64,000 bases of DNA from Xanthomonas fragariae (GCF_017603965.1 NZ_CP071955.1:682001-746000), one strand, 5' to 3'; positions 17,387-27,872 are shown, counted from the first letter of the stretch. Translations and numbers: made by a program. Notes: generated by a model not told the origin, from the letters alone.

Positions 17387-17827
17387 AACACGGACCCGGC
17401 GCGCGCGCCAGCAAAACCAAAGACGGCGCTGCGGGGCCGTCGCAGCGTCGCAGGCACCATCAGCCGGTCGCGAAGCATGGAATGTGAAGGGAAGCGCGGA
17501 ACCGAAAGGTCGCTGGCCGTCATCTCAAAGATCAGGTGTGGGAGTGCGCCGTGGGCGGCGCCAACGAAAGGCCGCTTTGCGGCTCCGGGCGTGCAGTATG
17601 CCTTCTGCGGCCACCGGCGGTCATGCCGGTTTTGGCGGGCGCGATATTGCACATGCTCGAATTGGCGCAATCGCGCCGTTCCCGAGGTACGCCGTTGCGC
17701 CACTGCGCGCGTTTATCGCAGCCGTGGCGCGGCTTCGCCTTCGCCTTCGCCCAGAGCCCAGAGCCCAGAGCCCAGAGCGTCTTGCTTGAGATAGCGCTGC
17801 GCTGCCTTGGCACCGGATAATGACCGA
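17387..17827. other. Intergenic region between divergent genes, with a GCCCAGA tandem repeat
   Basis: This 441-bp stretch between the kinase operon (minus) and the glycosyltransferase (plus) has no credible ORF. It contains four tandem copies of GCCCAGA at 17749-17776. It also contains an ACCTGATC-like sequence on the minus strand near 17530, which I considered and rejected as a TPP riboswitch. It must hold the promoters of both flanking genes, but no clear -35/-10 pair stands out. Confidence 0.6.
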
Positions 17828-18667
17828 ATGACTCCCGTCCAGATCGCCGCCGTCGTCGTGACTTACCAGAGCAGCAGCACCATCGATGCGTGCTTGTCGC
17901 GATTGCGTGCGGCCGAGGGCATCAGCGAGATTCGGGTGGTCGACAACGCCTCCAGCGACGACACCCTGGAGGTGGTGCAACGGCATGCATTGGCCGATGC
18001 GCGGCTGCACTTCATCGCCAATCCGGACAACCCCGGTTTCGCCACCGCCTGCAACCAGGGCGCGCGCGATTCGCAGGCGCCCTGGCTGGTCTTCATCAAC
18101 CCGGACCTGATGGTCGAGCGCGACACCGTGCTGCAGTTATGCGCACGCGCGGCTGGACATGCGGCGGTGCTGCTCGGGGTGGAGCAGGTGGACGAGCAGG
18201 GCCGGCCAGATGCAGCGGTGCGCCGACGCGACCCGGACTTTGCCGCGATGCTGCGCGCGCCGCGCGCAGCATCGCAGTTGGCGGTGCCGGCCGACTTGTC
18301 GCTAACCCTGCAGCCGGTGGATGCCATTTCCGGCGCGTTGATGCTGATGCAGCGCAGCCTGTTCGACCGGCTCGATGGCTGGGACGGGGGCTACAGGCTG
18401 CATGCCGAAGATCTTGACCTGTGCCGGCGCGCGCGTCAGTCCGGCGCGCTGGTCGCGGTGGCCAACGATTTGCAGGTGGTGCACGTGCGCGGCGTGTCCA
18501 GCCGCGCGCGGCCGTTCTTCGTGGAATGGCATAAACACCGCGGTCTGTGGCGCTATTTCCGCAAGTTCGAGGCGAGCCAGCGGGGGGCGATCACTCGGCT
18601 CGGTGTATGGCTGGCGATCTGGACCCACGCCGCCGCTCAGGTACCGCGGTTGTTGCAGAAGAAGTGA
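17828..18667 (+). CDS. Glycosyltransferase family 2, WbbL-like rhamnosyltransferase
   Basis: This 279-residue GT2 (GT-A fold) enzyme shows IAAVVVTYQSSSTIDACL (N-terminal beta strand), VDNASSDDT (nucleotide-binding Asp), GFATACNQGA and WLVFINPDLMVE (the DxD-equivalent). The acceptor motif region is GWDGGYRLHAEDLDLCRRAR (ED-x-D-x-x-R). This set is typical of WbbL/RfbF-type rhamnosyltransferases of O-antigen or cell-surface polysaccharide. I chose the ATG at 17828 because similarity begins at MTPVQIAAVV. It stands alone before a decayed region, so its donor and acceptor cannot be deduced. Confidence 0.85.
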   Translation: MTPVQIAAVVVTYQSSSTIDACLSRLRAAEGISEIRVVDNASSDDTLEVVQRHALADARLHFIANPDNPGFATACNQGARDSQAPWLVFINPDLMVERDTVLQLCARAAGHAAVLLGVEQVDEQGRPDAAVRRRDPDFAAMLRAPRAASQLAVPADLSLTLQPVDAISGALMLMQRSLFDRLDGWDGGYRLHAEDLDLCRRARQSGALVAVANDLQVVHVRGVSSRARPFFVEWHKHRGLWRYFRKFEASQRGAITRLGVWLAIWTHAAAQVPRLLQKK

Positions 18668-18671
18668 CATT

Positions 18672-18978
18672 TGCCGCGTGCTCGCTGTGCAGATCGCGCC
18701 TGCCAACGAAACAGGAGCGCGCGCAAGTGCGATCGCTTGCGCAAGAGGTTCAACATGTCGCTGGCGAAACGGTGAAGGTGGCCTTCACTGATCAGGGCGA
18801 CACCGGGCAAGAACCTGCGCAAGTGGCCAGGAAAAAAATATCGAGCTCCGCGTGATCAAGCTGCAGGAGGCGAAGAAAGTCTCTCGTGTTGCTGCCGCGT
18901 CGCTGGGTGGTCGAGTGCGGCTTCGGATGGGCCAATCGTTTCCGACACCTCACACACGACTTGCGGCTACGCCAAGAC
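18672..18978 (+). pseudogene. Remnant of an IS5-family transposase
   Basis: Reading across frames recovers an IS5-type transposase C-terminal half: RVLAVQIAPAN, ERAQVRSLAQEVQ, GETVKVAFTDQGDTGQEPAQ, ELRVIKLQEAKK, LLPRRWVVECGFGWANRF and FRHLTHDLRL. Several frameshifts and substitutions (for example Cys in place of Arg in the usual VVERSFGW motif) show that it is long dead. The N-terminal half is missing, and the remnant fuses directly to the pncB remnant. Confidence 0.75.
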
Positions 18979-19591
18979 TGAAGTGGACTATCTGCGCAGC
19001 CTGCGCTTCATCAAGCCGGATGTTGCCGACTTTCTGGCGCTGTTACATCTGGATCGCAAGTATCTGAGCCTGTCGGTATCGGCCACCCATCCGGGCGAGA
19101 TCGAGCTGACCATCGGCTGCCCGTGGCTGCATACGATACTGTTCGAAGTGCCGTTGCTGGCGATCATCCATCAGGTGTGGTTGCGCAACACCTCCGAGCC
19201 GGATTTCTAACAAGGCCGCACCCACCTGGGACTGCTCGCTAAGTTTTGTTAGCCACTCGAAGGCACACGCCGGCGCTATTTGCGGCATTGGCATGGCGAG
19301 TTGCTGCCGCGGCTGCGCGATTGGCAGGTGGCCGCGCTGGAATCGTGGGCGCGCGAGTACGGCGGCGATCTGGGTATTGCGTTGTCAGATGTGGTCGGGC
19401 TGGACACGTTTGTGCGCGATTTTGAGCTGTACTTTTGCAAGCTGTTCGACGGCATGCGCCACGCCTCCGGCGATCCGTTCGAATGGGGCGAACGCGTCAT
19501 CGCGCATCTGGAGGCGCACCGCATCGACTCACAGACCAAGGTGCTGGTGTTCAGCGACGGCCTCAATGTCGACAAGGTAATGCGGTTGTAA
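18979..19591 (+). pseudogene. pncB: Nicotinate phosphoribosyltransferase remnant
   Basis: Two pieces of PncB survive. The first (to 19210) reads DYLRSLRFIKPDVADFL, then PWLHTILFEVPLLAIIHQV, equivalent to the N-terminal quarter of the enzyme. The second (about 19270-19591) reads [53 protein letters not shown] and [13 protein letters not shown], the phosphoribosyl-binding region. The middle section is deleted and replaced by a shortened MITE scar with stop codons, and both termini are gone. PncB would convert nicotinate plus PRPP to nicotinate mononucleotide in NAD salvage, so that step is lost at this locus. Confidence 0.85.
19207..19258. repeat. MITE-like repeat, copy 2 (short, inside pncB remnant)
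   Basis: This carries a left-end scrap CTAACAA, then CCGCACCCACCTG, ACTGCTCGCTA and GTTTTGTTAGCCACTC, matching the right third of the 140-bp element at 35731-35870. The centre is deleted. It introduces the stop that ends the first pncB piece. Confidence 0.7.
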
Positions 19592-19599
19592 GCGCACTT

Positions 19600-20030
19600 C
19601 CACACGCGCCACCGGCAACGGCGCGCGCCGGCTCAGCCAGGACTACATCGGCGTGGGCGTCGGCGTGCGCTATCGCAACGGTGGTTTCAGTGCCGACATC
19701 GGCAGCACGCCGATCGGATTTCAGGAACGGTTATGTGGGCCTCGGTTTCCCCGTGCATTAGAGCGGTCGCACCGCGAGGCAGACGGTGACTTTGAAGGTC
19801 GATGCCAGTATCGGCGTGGAGCACATTTCACCACCGATGCCTCGCCGTATTTTCCCACCGACCTGACCTTGCAGTACGCAGCCTACGATGCCGCATCGCT
19901 GGCCGCACTGCGTGGCAGTTGTTGCTGGGCGGGCGCATGATCTTCAACAATGCGCGCGACGACAACCAACTCAGCAGCAATTTCTAGCTGCGCTTGGTGA
20001 TGGATCGCTTGGGCGCTGCCTTGGGTCGCG
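19600..20030 (+). pseudogene. Probable cellulose-synthase BcsC outer-membrane domain remnant
   Basis: Fragments in different frames read GARRLSQDYIGVGVGVRYRN, GGFSADIGSTPIGFQ, then SPYFPTDLTLQYA, and finally LLGGRMIFNNARDDNQLSSNF followed by LRLVMDRLG. This order and spacing resemble the C-terminal beta-barrel end of BcsC-type proteins (RYRxxG...DxGTTPxGF...FPTD...LGG...NARDY). At least three frameshifts and a large internal deletion are needed. The identification is by recollection of the family, so moderate only. Bases 20031-20255 hold nothing recognisable. Confidence 0.5.
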
Positions 20031-20255
20031 CCCGAGGTGCTGAGCTCTCCATACGCTGTGGATCATTGAGGCGTATGGAGCGCTTGCTGCGTTGCCAACA
20101 CGGCAAGCAGCAGGTGCGCGAAGTGTTCTGGAGCGCGTACATCCGAATCTGCATGCCGTCCCGTACCAGCGACGATTGCCAGCGACGTTGGATGAGGCGC
20201 TCTGACGCAGTGCAGATCGTTTGGTCTGCTTCGAACAACGCAATTGCGGAGAAAA

Positions 20256-20281
20256 CGAACGGCGCCTCTCGGCGCCGTTCG
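20256..20281 (-). terminator. Rho-independent terminator of the PA-domain protease
   Basis: CGAACGGCGCC and GGCGCCGTTCG form an 11-bp stem with a 4-nt loop. On the minus strand it is followed by TTTTCTCC, 33 bp beyond the protease stop codon. Confidence 0.85.
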
Positions 20282-20313
20282 CATGACCTAGATCCACACA
20301 CAACCATCGTCGC

Positions 20314-21972
20314 TTACGGCCGTACCTTGGTCGCGCAAACGAAGACCGCTGCTTGTTGAATGCGGCTGATCGCGCCCTGGCTTTGCAGCTCACGCGCGTG
20401 CTCGTTCATGCAGGTCAGGTAGCCGAGACGGTTGCCAGCATTTTGCGTCTTGCACAGGCTGCTTTCGGCCGAGATGTTCGCACCGGGAATCAAACCGCCG
20501 CTCTCCACGGTCGGCACCAGCGTGTTGCAGCTGCCCAACCTGGCCGGCGCGCTGTTCAAGGTCCAACCGATATCGGCAAATAGCGCCGGGGTCAGGTCGA
20601 CGTTCAGATGCGCCTGCACCTCCGGTGCGTCGACCGGTTCCATCAACGCGTTCGGCTGCAGATCGGTATCCAAGTGCGAGAACGTCGAACCCCCGGCCAC
20701 CACGCTGGGCGTGTACAACCGCGTACGGCCCTCGCTGTCGGCGCCTTGCAGCAGTTGCGGATCTTGGTACAACCCCGCAACCACTGCAGTACTGCGCTTC
20801 AGACGCACACCGTCGGCCTGCGACACCATGATGGCCGGAATGGTGATGTCGGTGATCGGCGGGTCGGCATTGTCCATCGTCTGCACGCCAGCGGCGTTGT
20901 TGGCAACGATCACGCCTACCGCACCATTGAGCTGAGCGTTCTTCACCTTGATCGCAAACGCACAGGTGCCACGGTCGATCAGCGCCACCTTGCCGGCCAC
21001 CTCGGCGGCATTGACGAACGGCGTTTCGCAGCCATCGCTGGTCGACGATGCAGTCACGCCATCGTTGACCGTCACCACCGAGCGCGCCGGGAAATTGGCC
21101 GCGTTCGCCAGCGGCCCGAAGCTGGCAAAGCCCACTTCGAACTTGCCGGCCGCGCTGGCCGGTGCGGTCACCTGCAGCAGGGTGCGCGGGTCCAGGATCA
21201 ACGCCGCCTCGCGATTGACGCGCGCCCCGGCCCACACCGTGCGACCCGGCGTGCGCATCGCTTCGGCGCGCAAGGCATTGGTCATGGCCGGGTCGTCGAA
21301 GCGCTTGTTCTGCACGTTGTCGTAGGCCTGCGCGGTATAGACGTCGGTCAGGCCGCTGCCCGAGCCGAGCACGCCGGTGGTATTGTTGAGGAAACCAATT
21401 ACTCCCAAACCGTGGCTCAGCTCGTGCATCACCACGTTGAGGAAGTTGATCTGGCCCGCTGGCGTCTTGCCGTCCAGGCCCAGGTACCAGCCCGAACCGG
21501 CCACGCAATCGTCCTTGCCCAGGTCGCCGTTGAACTGCGAAACCACATCGGCTGGATCGTTCGGATCCGGGTCCAGATCCTGCCCGGCAATTGCATCGCC
21601 CAGCGCGGACGGATACAGCGTCTTGGGCTTGGAACCGGGGAAGTCGTTGACGACCCAATTCGGCCCGGCCCGGCCCAGAACGCCGAAGTCGGCGCTGCAG
21701 GGCAGGGGCGCGAACGAGGCAGACACCTTGATCTCGACTTTGCTCTGCAACACCGCGCCCCACAGATCCATCGCGTACTTGTACACGATCCGGCGTTGTT
21801 CGCCGACCGAACGGCCCGGATTGCCGCCCAACGGCGCGGCGGCCGTCGGATCGTTCAAGCCGACCACGGTGCCGGCATCGCCATTGATCAGCGTGACATT
21901 GGCAGCCGATGCATGCAGCGGCGCCAGTGCGGCGCCCACGGCTAGAGACAACAGAAACACGGGCTTATTCAT
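20314..21972 (-). CDS. Secreted PA-domain protein with zinc-protease HELSH motif
   Basis: This 552-residue exported protein has a signal peptide (MNKPVFLLSLAVGAALAPL..ASA). A metalloprotease-like region contains VMHELSHGLGVIGF (HExxH near residue 185). A protease-associated (PA) insert covers about residues 300-410 (VALIDRGTCAFAIKVKNAQ, GAVGVIVANNAAG). A conserved LMEPVDAP segment and a C-terminal domain with paired Cys complete it. HExxHGxG fits zincin-type active sites. It is plausibly a type II secretion substrate given the xps system, but no experiment is implied. The start at 21972 overlaps the upstream gene by 8 bp, so the two are co-expressed. Confidence 0.85.
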   Translation of the reverse strand: MNKPVFLLSLAVGAALAPLHASAANVTLINGDAGTVVGLNDPTAAAPLGGNPGRSVGEQRRIVYKYAMDLWGAVLQSKVEIKVSASFAPLPCSADFGVLGRAGPNWVVNDFPGSKPKTLYPSALGDAIAGQDLDPDPNDPADVVSQFNGDLGKDDCVAGSGWYLGLDGKTPAGQINFLNVVMHELSHGLGVIGFLNNTTGVLGSGSGLTDVYTAQAYDNVQNKRFDDPAMTNALRAEAMRTPGRTVWAGARVNREAALILDPRTLLQVTAPASAAGKFEVGFASFGPLANAANFPARSVVTVNDGVTASSTSDGCETPFVNAAEVAGKVALIDRGTCAFAIKVKNAQLNGAVGVIVANNAAGVQTMDNADPPITDITIPAIMVSQADGVRLKRSTAVVAGLYQDPQLLQGADSEGRTRLYTPSVVAGGSTFSHLDTDLQPNALMEPVDAPEVQAHLNVDLTPALFADIGWTLNSAPARLGSCNTLVPTVESGGLIPGANISAESSLCKTQNAGNRLGYLTCMNEHARELQSQGAISRIQQAAVFVCATKVRP

Positions 21973-22387
21973 GTGCATGCGGCAGCGCTCCCTGCTCGGC
22001 GTGGGCGGGTTGGCCTGCCTCGGCGTCTTCGCTGTGCTCGATGACGATGCTGCCGTCGGCTTGACGCGTCGCAACCAACGCGCTCATTTGCGTGGCCGGT
22101 AACTTGCGCACCACGGTGCCATTGGGCAAGCGACGCTCGGTGGCGCGTGCGTCCGCCTCGGTCTGCGGAACCGTCATGCGCGCGCTACTGCTGCTGACAG
22201 TCGAGGGGGCTTGCTGATCCAGCGCCGCGCTTTCGGCGTCGGTTAGCGGACGTCGCTTGCCGGTGGTGAGATCGATAGCGACCTTGGAACTGCTGGTGGC
22301 AACCTCCTGCGCCGCTGCCAATGCCGGCAGGCAAAGGACACACAACACACCGGGCAACATCCATTCTGGCTTGCGAAAGCTCATCAT
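21965..22387 (-). CDS. Small exported protein (post-PEP-CTERM-1-like)
   Basis: This 140-residue protein has a signal peptide (LPGVLCVLCLPALAAAQE) and a mature region with DLTTGKRRPLTDAESAAL, RLPNGTVVRKLPATQMSAL and a His-rich end. The layout recalls the short post-PEP-CTERM-1 proteins found beside exported proteases; I am only moderately sure of that family. It overlaps the PA-domain protease downstream by 8 bp. It may be a partner or pro-factor of that enzyme (inference). Confidence 0.7.
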   Translation of the reverse strand: MMSFRKPEWMLPGVLCVLCLPALAAAQEVATSSSKVAIDLTTGKRRPLTDAESAALDQQAPSTVSSSSARMTVPQTEADARATERRLPNGTVVRKLPATQMSALVATRQADGSIVIEHSEDAEAGQPAHAEQGALPHAHE

Positions 22388-23300
22388 CGTTCGGGTTTCC
22401 TTGAGTCCAACCGGGGGAAAAACGCTGTGTTGACACCAGCGTTCGAGAGAACTGTTCGGCTTAGTCTGTTCATGACTCAGTCATGAATCAGTGACTTGTG
22501 TCGGTCTTTTGACATGGGCCGATGAATGCGAAGGATTGGCCCGAAAAAGTTAGCCGTACGCTTGTGTCGGGATATTCGTCCGCCTGTATGCTTCTGTGGA
22601 GCGGTTGCCCGTAGTATTCGATGCAGGTGCTGGTGTCTGATTCCTTCTCCCATCGGCACTGCGGTCCTCTTCGAGGAGGAGACGAGTGAGGAGAAGCTGT
22701 TTCGCAAGGGCGGATGAAGGGGCGTGAAGCCTGGAGTCACCCAATACGCGAGGTGGCTTCGCCCCGAACCCTCACCCCAACCCCTCTCCTGCAGGAGAGG
22801 GGCTTACGGCTTCAAGTGCCTCGCTGGCCGTGTGGTAAACAACGACCGACGTTCGCCCGTTCGTGCAGACCCATCTGGGGGGCGCCTCTGTCGCCCTTCC
22901 GAAGTAGTGCTGGAGATCGTGCCGGCGGCTACCAGCGCATTCTTCAAAGAAGACGGACAGCGCGTGCTGGACGACAGCGGGCAGCGCGTCAGCGGCTGAA
23001 GTGACTGCCTGGCGGTTGGATGGTTCTTCAGAGCAGCAGACAAAAAACGATGCGCTCACCACCAGGCGGGCGCCGCCGATGCTCGGTGTGGCATGGAGTA
23101 CTCGTGCACTTTGGCTTTGAGCGCAAAGTTCACGCACATCTGTAAACTGCTCGCTACGTTTGTCAGTCGCTCGGGCATCGTTCCAACAACCGTGCCATCT
23201 CTCTGTAAAGGCGTCATCGCAGGTCTCTGCGCAGTCCACAGTGCGCATCTGTCCACAACGCTTGGCTTAAGATCGGCGCAACGTTTTCAGGAGTATCCGC
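22388..23300. other. Gene-poor region with palindrome and MITE copy 3
   Basis: The 913 bp between the small exported protein and def hold no gene I can support. A 22-bp perfect palindrome centred on CTGCAG (22781-22802, arms CCCCTCTCCTG) follows an ACCCTCACCCCAACC leader, a common intergenic hairpin type in xanthomonads. A short open frame ending at 22999 (EIVPAATSAFFKEDG, then QRVLDDSGQRV) looks like a gene scrap of unknown origin. A MITE copy occupies 23031-23172. Confidence 0.6.
23031..23172 (+). repeat. MITE-like 140-bp repeat, copy 3
   Basis: GAGCAGCAGACAAAAAACG at the left and ACGTTTGTCAGTCGCTC at the right are degenerate versions of the terminal repeats of the complete copy at 35731-35870. 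Internally it shares TGCGCTCACCACCAGGCGGG and CTGCTCGCTACGTTT. Its right end is 129 bp upstream of the def start. Confidence 0.75.
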
Positions 23301-23816
23301 ATGATTCGCGAGATCATCCGCATGGGCGACAAGCGCCTGCTGCGCGTGGCGCCCCCGGTGACCAACCTGGGCAGCGCCGAGCTGCATGCATTGGTGGCCG
23401 ACATGTTCGACACCATGGACGATGCGCGCGGCGTCGGTCTGGCCGCACCGCAGATTGCGGTGAATCTGCAACTGATGGTGTTCGGTTTCGAAGCCAGCGC
23501 ACGTTATCCTGAAGCGCCGGCGGTGCCGCTCACCGCGTTGGCGAACACGCAGATCGAACCGTTATCGGACGAGATGGAAAACGGCTGGGAAGGCTGTCTG
23601 TCCATTCCCGGCCTGCGCGCAGTCATTCCACGCTATCGCTTTATTCGTTACCGCGGCTTGGCGCCAGACGGCAGCCCGATCGAGCGCGAGGCCGAGGGCT
23701 TCCACGCACGTGTGGTCCAGCACGAATACGACCATCTGGTCGGCCGTCTGTATCCCTCGCGCATCGAAAACTTCGACACCTTCGGCTTTGAAGACGTGTT
23801 GTCCTACGAGCTGTAA
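23301..23816 (+). CDS. def: Peptide deformylase
   Basis: This 171-residue metalloenzyme removes the formyl group from N-terminal formyl-Met of nascent proteins. The three family motifs are intact: GVGLAAPQ (I), EGCLS with the metal Cys (II), and QHEYDHL with HExxH (III). The C-terminal extension ([16 protein letters not shown]) fits the longer PDF copies in xanthomonads, which often carry a second def next to fmt elsewhere. It stands alone, convergent with ettA. Confidence 0.95.
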   Translation: MIREIIRMGDKRLLRVAPPVTNLGSAELHALVADMFDTMDDARGVGLAAPQIAVNLQLMVFGFEASARYPEAPAVPLTALANTQIEPLSDEMENGWEGCLSIPGLRAVIPRYRFIRYRGLAPDGSPIEREAEGFHARVVQHEYDHLVGRLYPSRIENFDTFGFEDVLSYEL

Positions 23817-23895
23817 TGCAGCGACACAACGTGTGCGCTCAATAATCGACTGCGCTTCTTGTCAGCGCGATATGGCACTGCATTGCGCATGTAGA

Positions 23896-23917
23896 AAGGG
23901 CGCCTTGCGGCGCCCTT
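23896..23917. terminator. Bidirectional terminator between def and ettA
   Basis: AAGGGCGCC-TTGC-GGCGCCCTT forms a 9-bp stem with a 4-nt loop. On the minus strand it is followed by TCTAC after the TT end of the stem, and on the plus strand by GTCG, so it serves ettA better than def. It lies between the two convergent stop codons. Confidence 0.75.
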
Positions 23918-23924
23918 GTCGTGC

Positions 23925-25586
23925 TTACTTCAGCGCCTTGAAGCGCAGACGCTTGGGACCTGCATCATCGCCCATGCGGCGGCGCTTGTCTTCTTCGTAC
24001 TCGCGGTAGTTGCCCTGGAAGAACTCCACGTGCGAGTCGCCTTCGAACGACAGGATGTGCGTGGCGATGCGATCGAGGAACCAGCGGTCATGCGAAATCA
24101 CGAAGGTGTTGCCGGGGAACTCCAGCAACGCGTCTTCCAGCGCACGCAGGGTTTCGATGTCCAGGTCGTTGGACGGTTCGTCGAGCAGCAGCACGTTGCC
24201 GCCCTGCAGCAGGGTCTTGGCCATGTGCAGACGTCCGCGCTCACCACCGGACAGCGAGCCGACCATCTTCTGCTGGTCCTGTCCCTTGAAGTTGAAGCGG
24301 CCGATGTAGGCGCGCGACTGGATCTCCACGCCGTTGATATTGAGGATGTCCAGGCCGCCAGCGATCTCCTGGAATACGTTGTGGTTGCCTTCCAGTTTGT
24401 CGCGGCTCTGGTCCACATACGACAGCTGCACGGTTGGGCCTACCACGATCTCGCCGGAATCGGGCTTTTCCTGGCCGGCGATCATCTTGAACAGGGTCGA
24501 CTTACCGGCACCATTGGGGCCGATGATGCCGACGATGGCACCCGGCGGCACGATCAGCGACAGATTATCGATCAGCAGACGGTCCCCGAACTTCTTGGAG
24601 ACGTTCTTGAACTCCATCACCGCATTGCCCAGGCGCTCGCCCGGCGGGATGAAGATTTCGTTGGTCTCGTTACGCCGCTGATAATCGACCGATTGCAGCT
24701 CTTCCAGGCGGGCCAGACGGGCCTTGCCCTTGGTGCGGCCGCCCTTGGCATTCTGGCGTGACCATTCCAGTTCCTTCTGGATCGCCTTCTGGCGTGACTT
24801 TTCCTGATTGTCTTCCTGCTTGAGGCGCTCGTCCTTCTGGGTCAGCCAGTCGGTGTAGTTGCCCTTCCACGGAATACCGCGGCCGCGATCCAGTTCCAGG
24901 ATCCACTCGGCCGCGTTGTCGAGAAAGTAGCGATCGTGCGTGACCGCCACCACGGTGCCGGTATAGCGCGCCAGAAACTGCTCCAGCCACTCCACCGACT
25001 CGGCGTCCAAGTGGTTGGTCGGTTCGTCGAGCAGCAACATGTCCGGCTTCTGCAGCAGCAGGCGACACAGCGCAACGCGGCGCTTCTCGCCACCGGAGAG
25101 CTTGCCGACCACTGCATCCCACGGCGGCAGGCGCAGCGCATCGGCTGCCACATCCAGCTGGTTTTCCAACGTGTGCGCATCGCCTGCAGCCAGAATCGCT
25201 TCCAGACGTTCCTGTTCCTTGGCGAGTGCGTCGAAATCGGCGCCTTCTTCGGCGTAGGCCAGATACACCGCGTCCAGCGCGGCCTGGGCTTGCAGTACGT
25301 CGCCAACGCCTTCTTCGACCGCTTCGCGCACGGTGTGCTCGGGGTCGAGCTGCGGTTCCTGCGCCAGGTAGCCGACCTTGATGCCGGCCTGCGGGCGGGC
25401 TTCGCCCTCGAAATCGGTGTCCACGCCGGCCATGATCTTCAGCACCGTGGACTTGCCCGCGCCGTTCAGACCGAGCAGGCCGATCTTGGCGCCCGGGAAG
25501 AAGCTCAGCGAGATGTCCTTAATGATCTGCCGCTTGGGTGGGACCACCTTGCTGACGCGGTTCATGGTGTAGATATATTGCGACAT
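23925..25586 (-). CDS. ettA: ABC-F translation factor EttA
   Basis: This 553-residue cytosolic ABC-F protein binds the ribosomal E site and gates the first elongation steps according to ATP/ADP ratio. It has two nucleotide-binding domains: Walker A GLNGAGKST and GPNGAGKST, signatures LSGGEKRRVAL and LSGGERGRLHM, Walker B LLLDEPTNHLD and LLLDEPSNDLD. The charged inter-domain linker (about residues 245-320) is present. The EttA-type start MSQYIYTMNRVSKVVPPKRQ supports the ATG at 25586 rather than an upstream frame extension. Confidence 0.96.
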   Translation of the reverse strand: MSQYIYTMNRVSKVVPPKRQIIKDISLSFFPGAKIGLLGLNGAGKSTVLKIMAGVDTDFEGEARPQAGIKVGYLAQEPQLDPEHTVREAVEEGVGDVLQAQAALDAVYLAYAEEGADFDALAKEQERLEAILAAGDAHTLENQLDVAADALRLPPWDAVVGKLSGGEKRRVALCRLLLQKPDMLLLDEPTNHLDAESVEWLEQFLARYTGTVVAVTHDRYFLDNAAEWILELDRGRGIPWKGNYTDWLTQKDERLKQEDNQEKSRQKAIQKELEWSRQNAKGGRTKGKARLARLEELQSVDYQRRNETNEIFIPPGERLGNAVMEFKNVSKKFGDRLLIDNLSLIVPPGAIVGIIGPNGAGKSTLFKMIAGQEKPDSGEIVVGPTVQLSYVDQSRDKLEGNHNVFQEIAGGLDILNINGVEIQSRAYIGRFNFKGQDQQKMVGSLSGGERGRLHMAKTLLQGGNVLLLDEPSNDLDIETLRALEDALLEFPGNTFVISHDRWFLDRIATHILSFEGDSHVEFFQGNYREYEEDKRRRMGDDAGPKRLRFKALK

Positions 25587-25810
25587 GGGTGCTCCGTGGA
25601 CGCAGGCAGCTCGCCGGTCGAAGCCGGAGGCAGCGGAAAAGGAATGACAGCGATTATACGGGTAACTGACTTGCCCCGCGTCGGCGACGCTGCAGCTAAA
25701 CGGCAGCTTACTTCTCACCTGAATAGGTATTTTCGTAATCGATTCCAGCCAGAATGCGTTAAGGCGATTAGCGCGCTAATGAAAACGCGACCTCGCAAAC
25801 AGGAACTGTC

Positions 25811-26323
25811 ATGAACCGCAAACGCATCGTTACCGTTGTGCTTTCCTCCATCCTTGCGCTGGGGTCCTTCGCACCGGCTGCATTCGCCGGGGATTGGGGC
25901 CGCGACCATGATCGCCGCGGCCCTGACCGCGATCAGCGCAGCGACTGGCGCAATGATCGCCATGATGACCGCCGCGACTGGCGAGACGACCGCCGGGCCG
26001 ACCGCCGCCAGTGGCGTGAGGACCGTCATTACTACAGCAATGGCTACCGCGAGGGCTATCGCGAGGCGCGTCATCAGGAGCGTTATGACGATCGCGGCCT
26101 GGGCTATGCCTATTACCCGGCGCGGGTCTACCGTCCCGTCCCGCCGCCTTACTGGGCGCGTGGTCAGCGCTACCACGGCCCGAACTACGTGATCAACGAT
26201 TACGACCGCTACAACCTGCGTCGCCCGCCGTATGGCTACCGCTGGCAGCGTGACGACGCCGGCAATCTGCTGCTGGTCGCCATCGCCACCGGCGTCATTG
26301 CCGACCTGGTGCTCCACCACTAA
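25811..26323 (+). CDS. RcnB-like periplasmic protein
   Basis: This 170-residue protein has a clear signal peptide (MNRKRIVTVVLSSILALGSF..AFA). A highly charged Asp/Arg/Trp repeat segment (about residues 27-75) follows, then YREGYREARHQERYDDRG, a Pro-Tyr rich middle and a C-terminal hydrophobic stretch, NLLLVAIATGVIADLVL. The last 60 residues (YVINDYDRYNLRRPPYGYRW) match the RcnB family, whose E. coli member tunes nickel/cobalt efflux. Xanthomonad versions are usually unlinked to metal genes, so the role here is unknown. A terminator follows. Confidence 0.8.
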   Translation: MNRKRIVTVVLSSILALGSFAPAAFAGDWGRDHDRRGPDRDQRSDWRNDRHDDRRDWRDDRRADRRQWREDRHYYSNGYREGYREARHQERYDDRGLGYAYYPARVYRPVPPPYWARGQRYHGPNYVINDYDRYNLRRPPYGYRWQRDDAGNLLLVAIATGVIADLVLHH

Positions 26324-26368
26324 GCGGCACCGATCTGCTTGGCTTGGTCGGGCATCGCGCCGGCCATC

Positions 26369-26400
26369 ACGCAAAGGCGTACTTCGGTGCGCCTTTGCGT
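26369..26400 (+). terminator. Terminator after the RcnB-like gene
   Basis: ACGCAAAGGCG and CGCCTTTGCGT make a perfect 11-bp stem with a 10-nt loop, 45 bp after the stop codon. Confidence 0.75.
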
Positions 26401-26517
26401 GCGCATGGGCATCGATGAAGCGCATGCCGCCCTCGACAGCATGGCGATTGGTCACCTGTGTACGCGGGGGCTTACAATCTGCGCCCCTATCTAGCCACAG
26501 CTGCCCCGGAGCTCTGC

Positions 26518-27771
<1,254 letters not shown>

Positions 27772-27872
27772 TGCGGGAATGGTGAATAGGGAGACGGGCA
27801 TGGTAAAAATAACGTTTTGATAGCTCTGCTGTTGCGATTCCCTATTCCCATCTCCTTATTCCCGGCCGCCTG

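Noticed and set aside
17515..17560. ACCTGATC...GCCAGCG on the minus strand upstream of the kinase/TonB/PnuC operon, resembling the 3' half of a TPP riboswitch
   Set aside because: The matching 5' half (CTGAGA with its paired stem) is not found upstream, and the internal GGATAATGCCAGCG consensus is broken. Not enough for a thiamine riboswitch.
20608..21945. 445-codon plus-strand frame opposite the PA-domain protease
   Set aside because: No family motif, no start context, and the minus-strand frame has a signal peptide, HExxH motif and terminator.
22724..22999. Open frame ending EIVPAATSAFFKEDG...
   Set aside because: Only the last 30 residues look protein-like; the rest crosses an intergenic palindrome. 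Treated as an unidentified gene scrap, not a gene.
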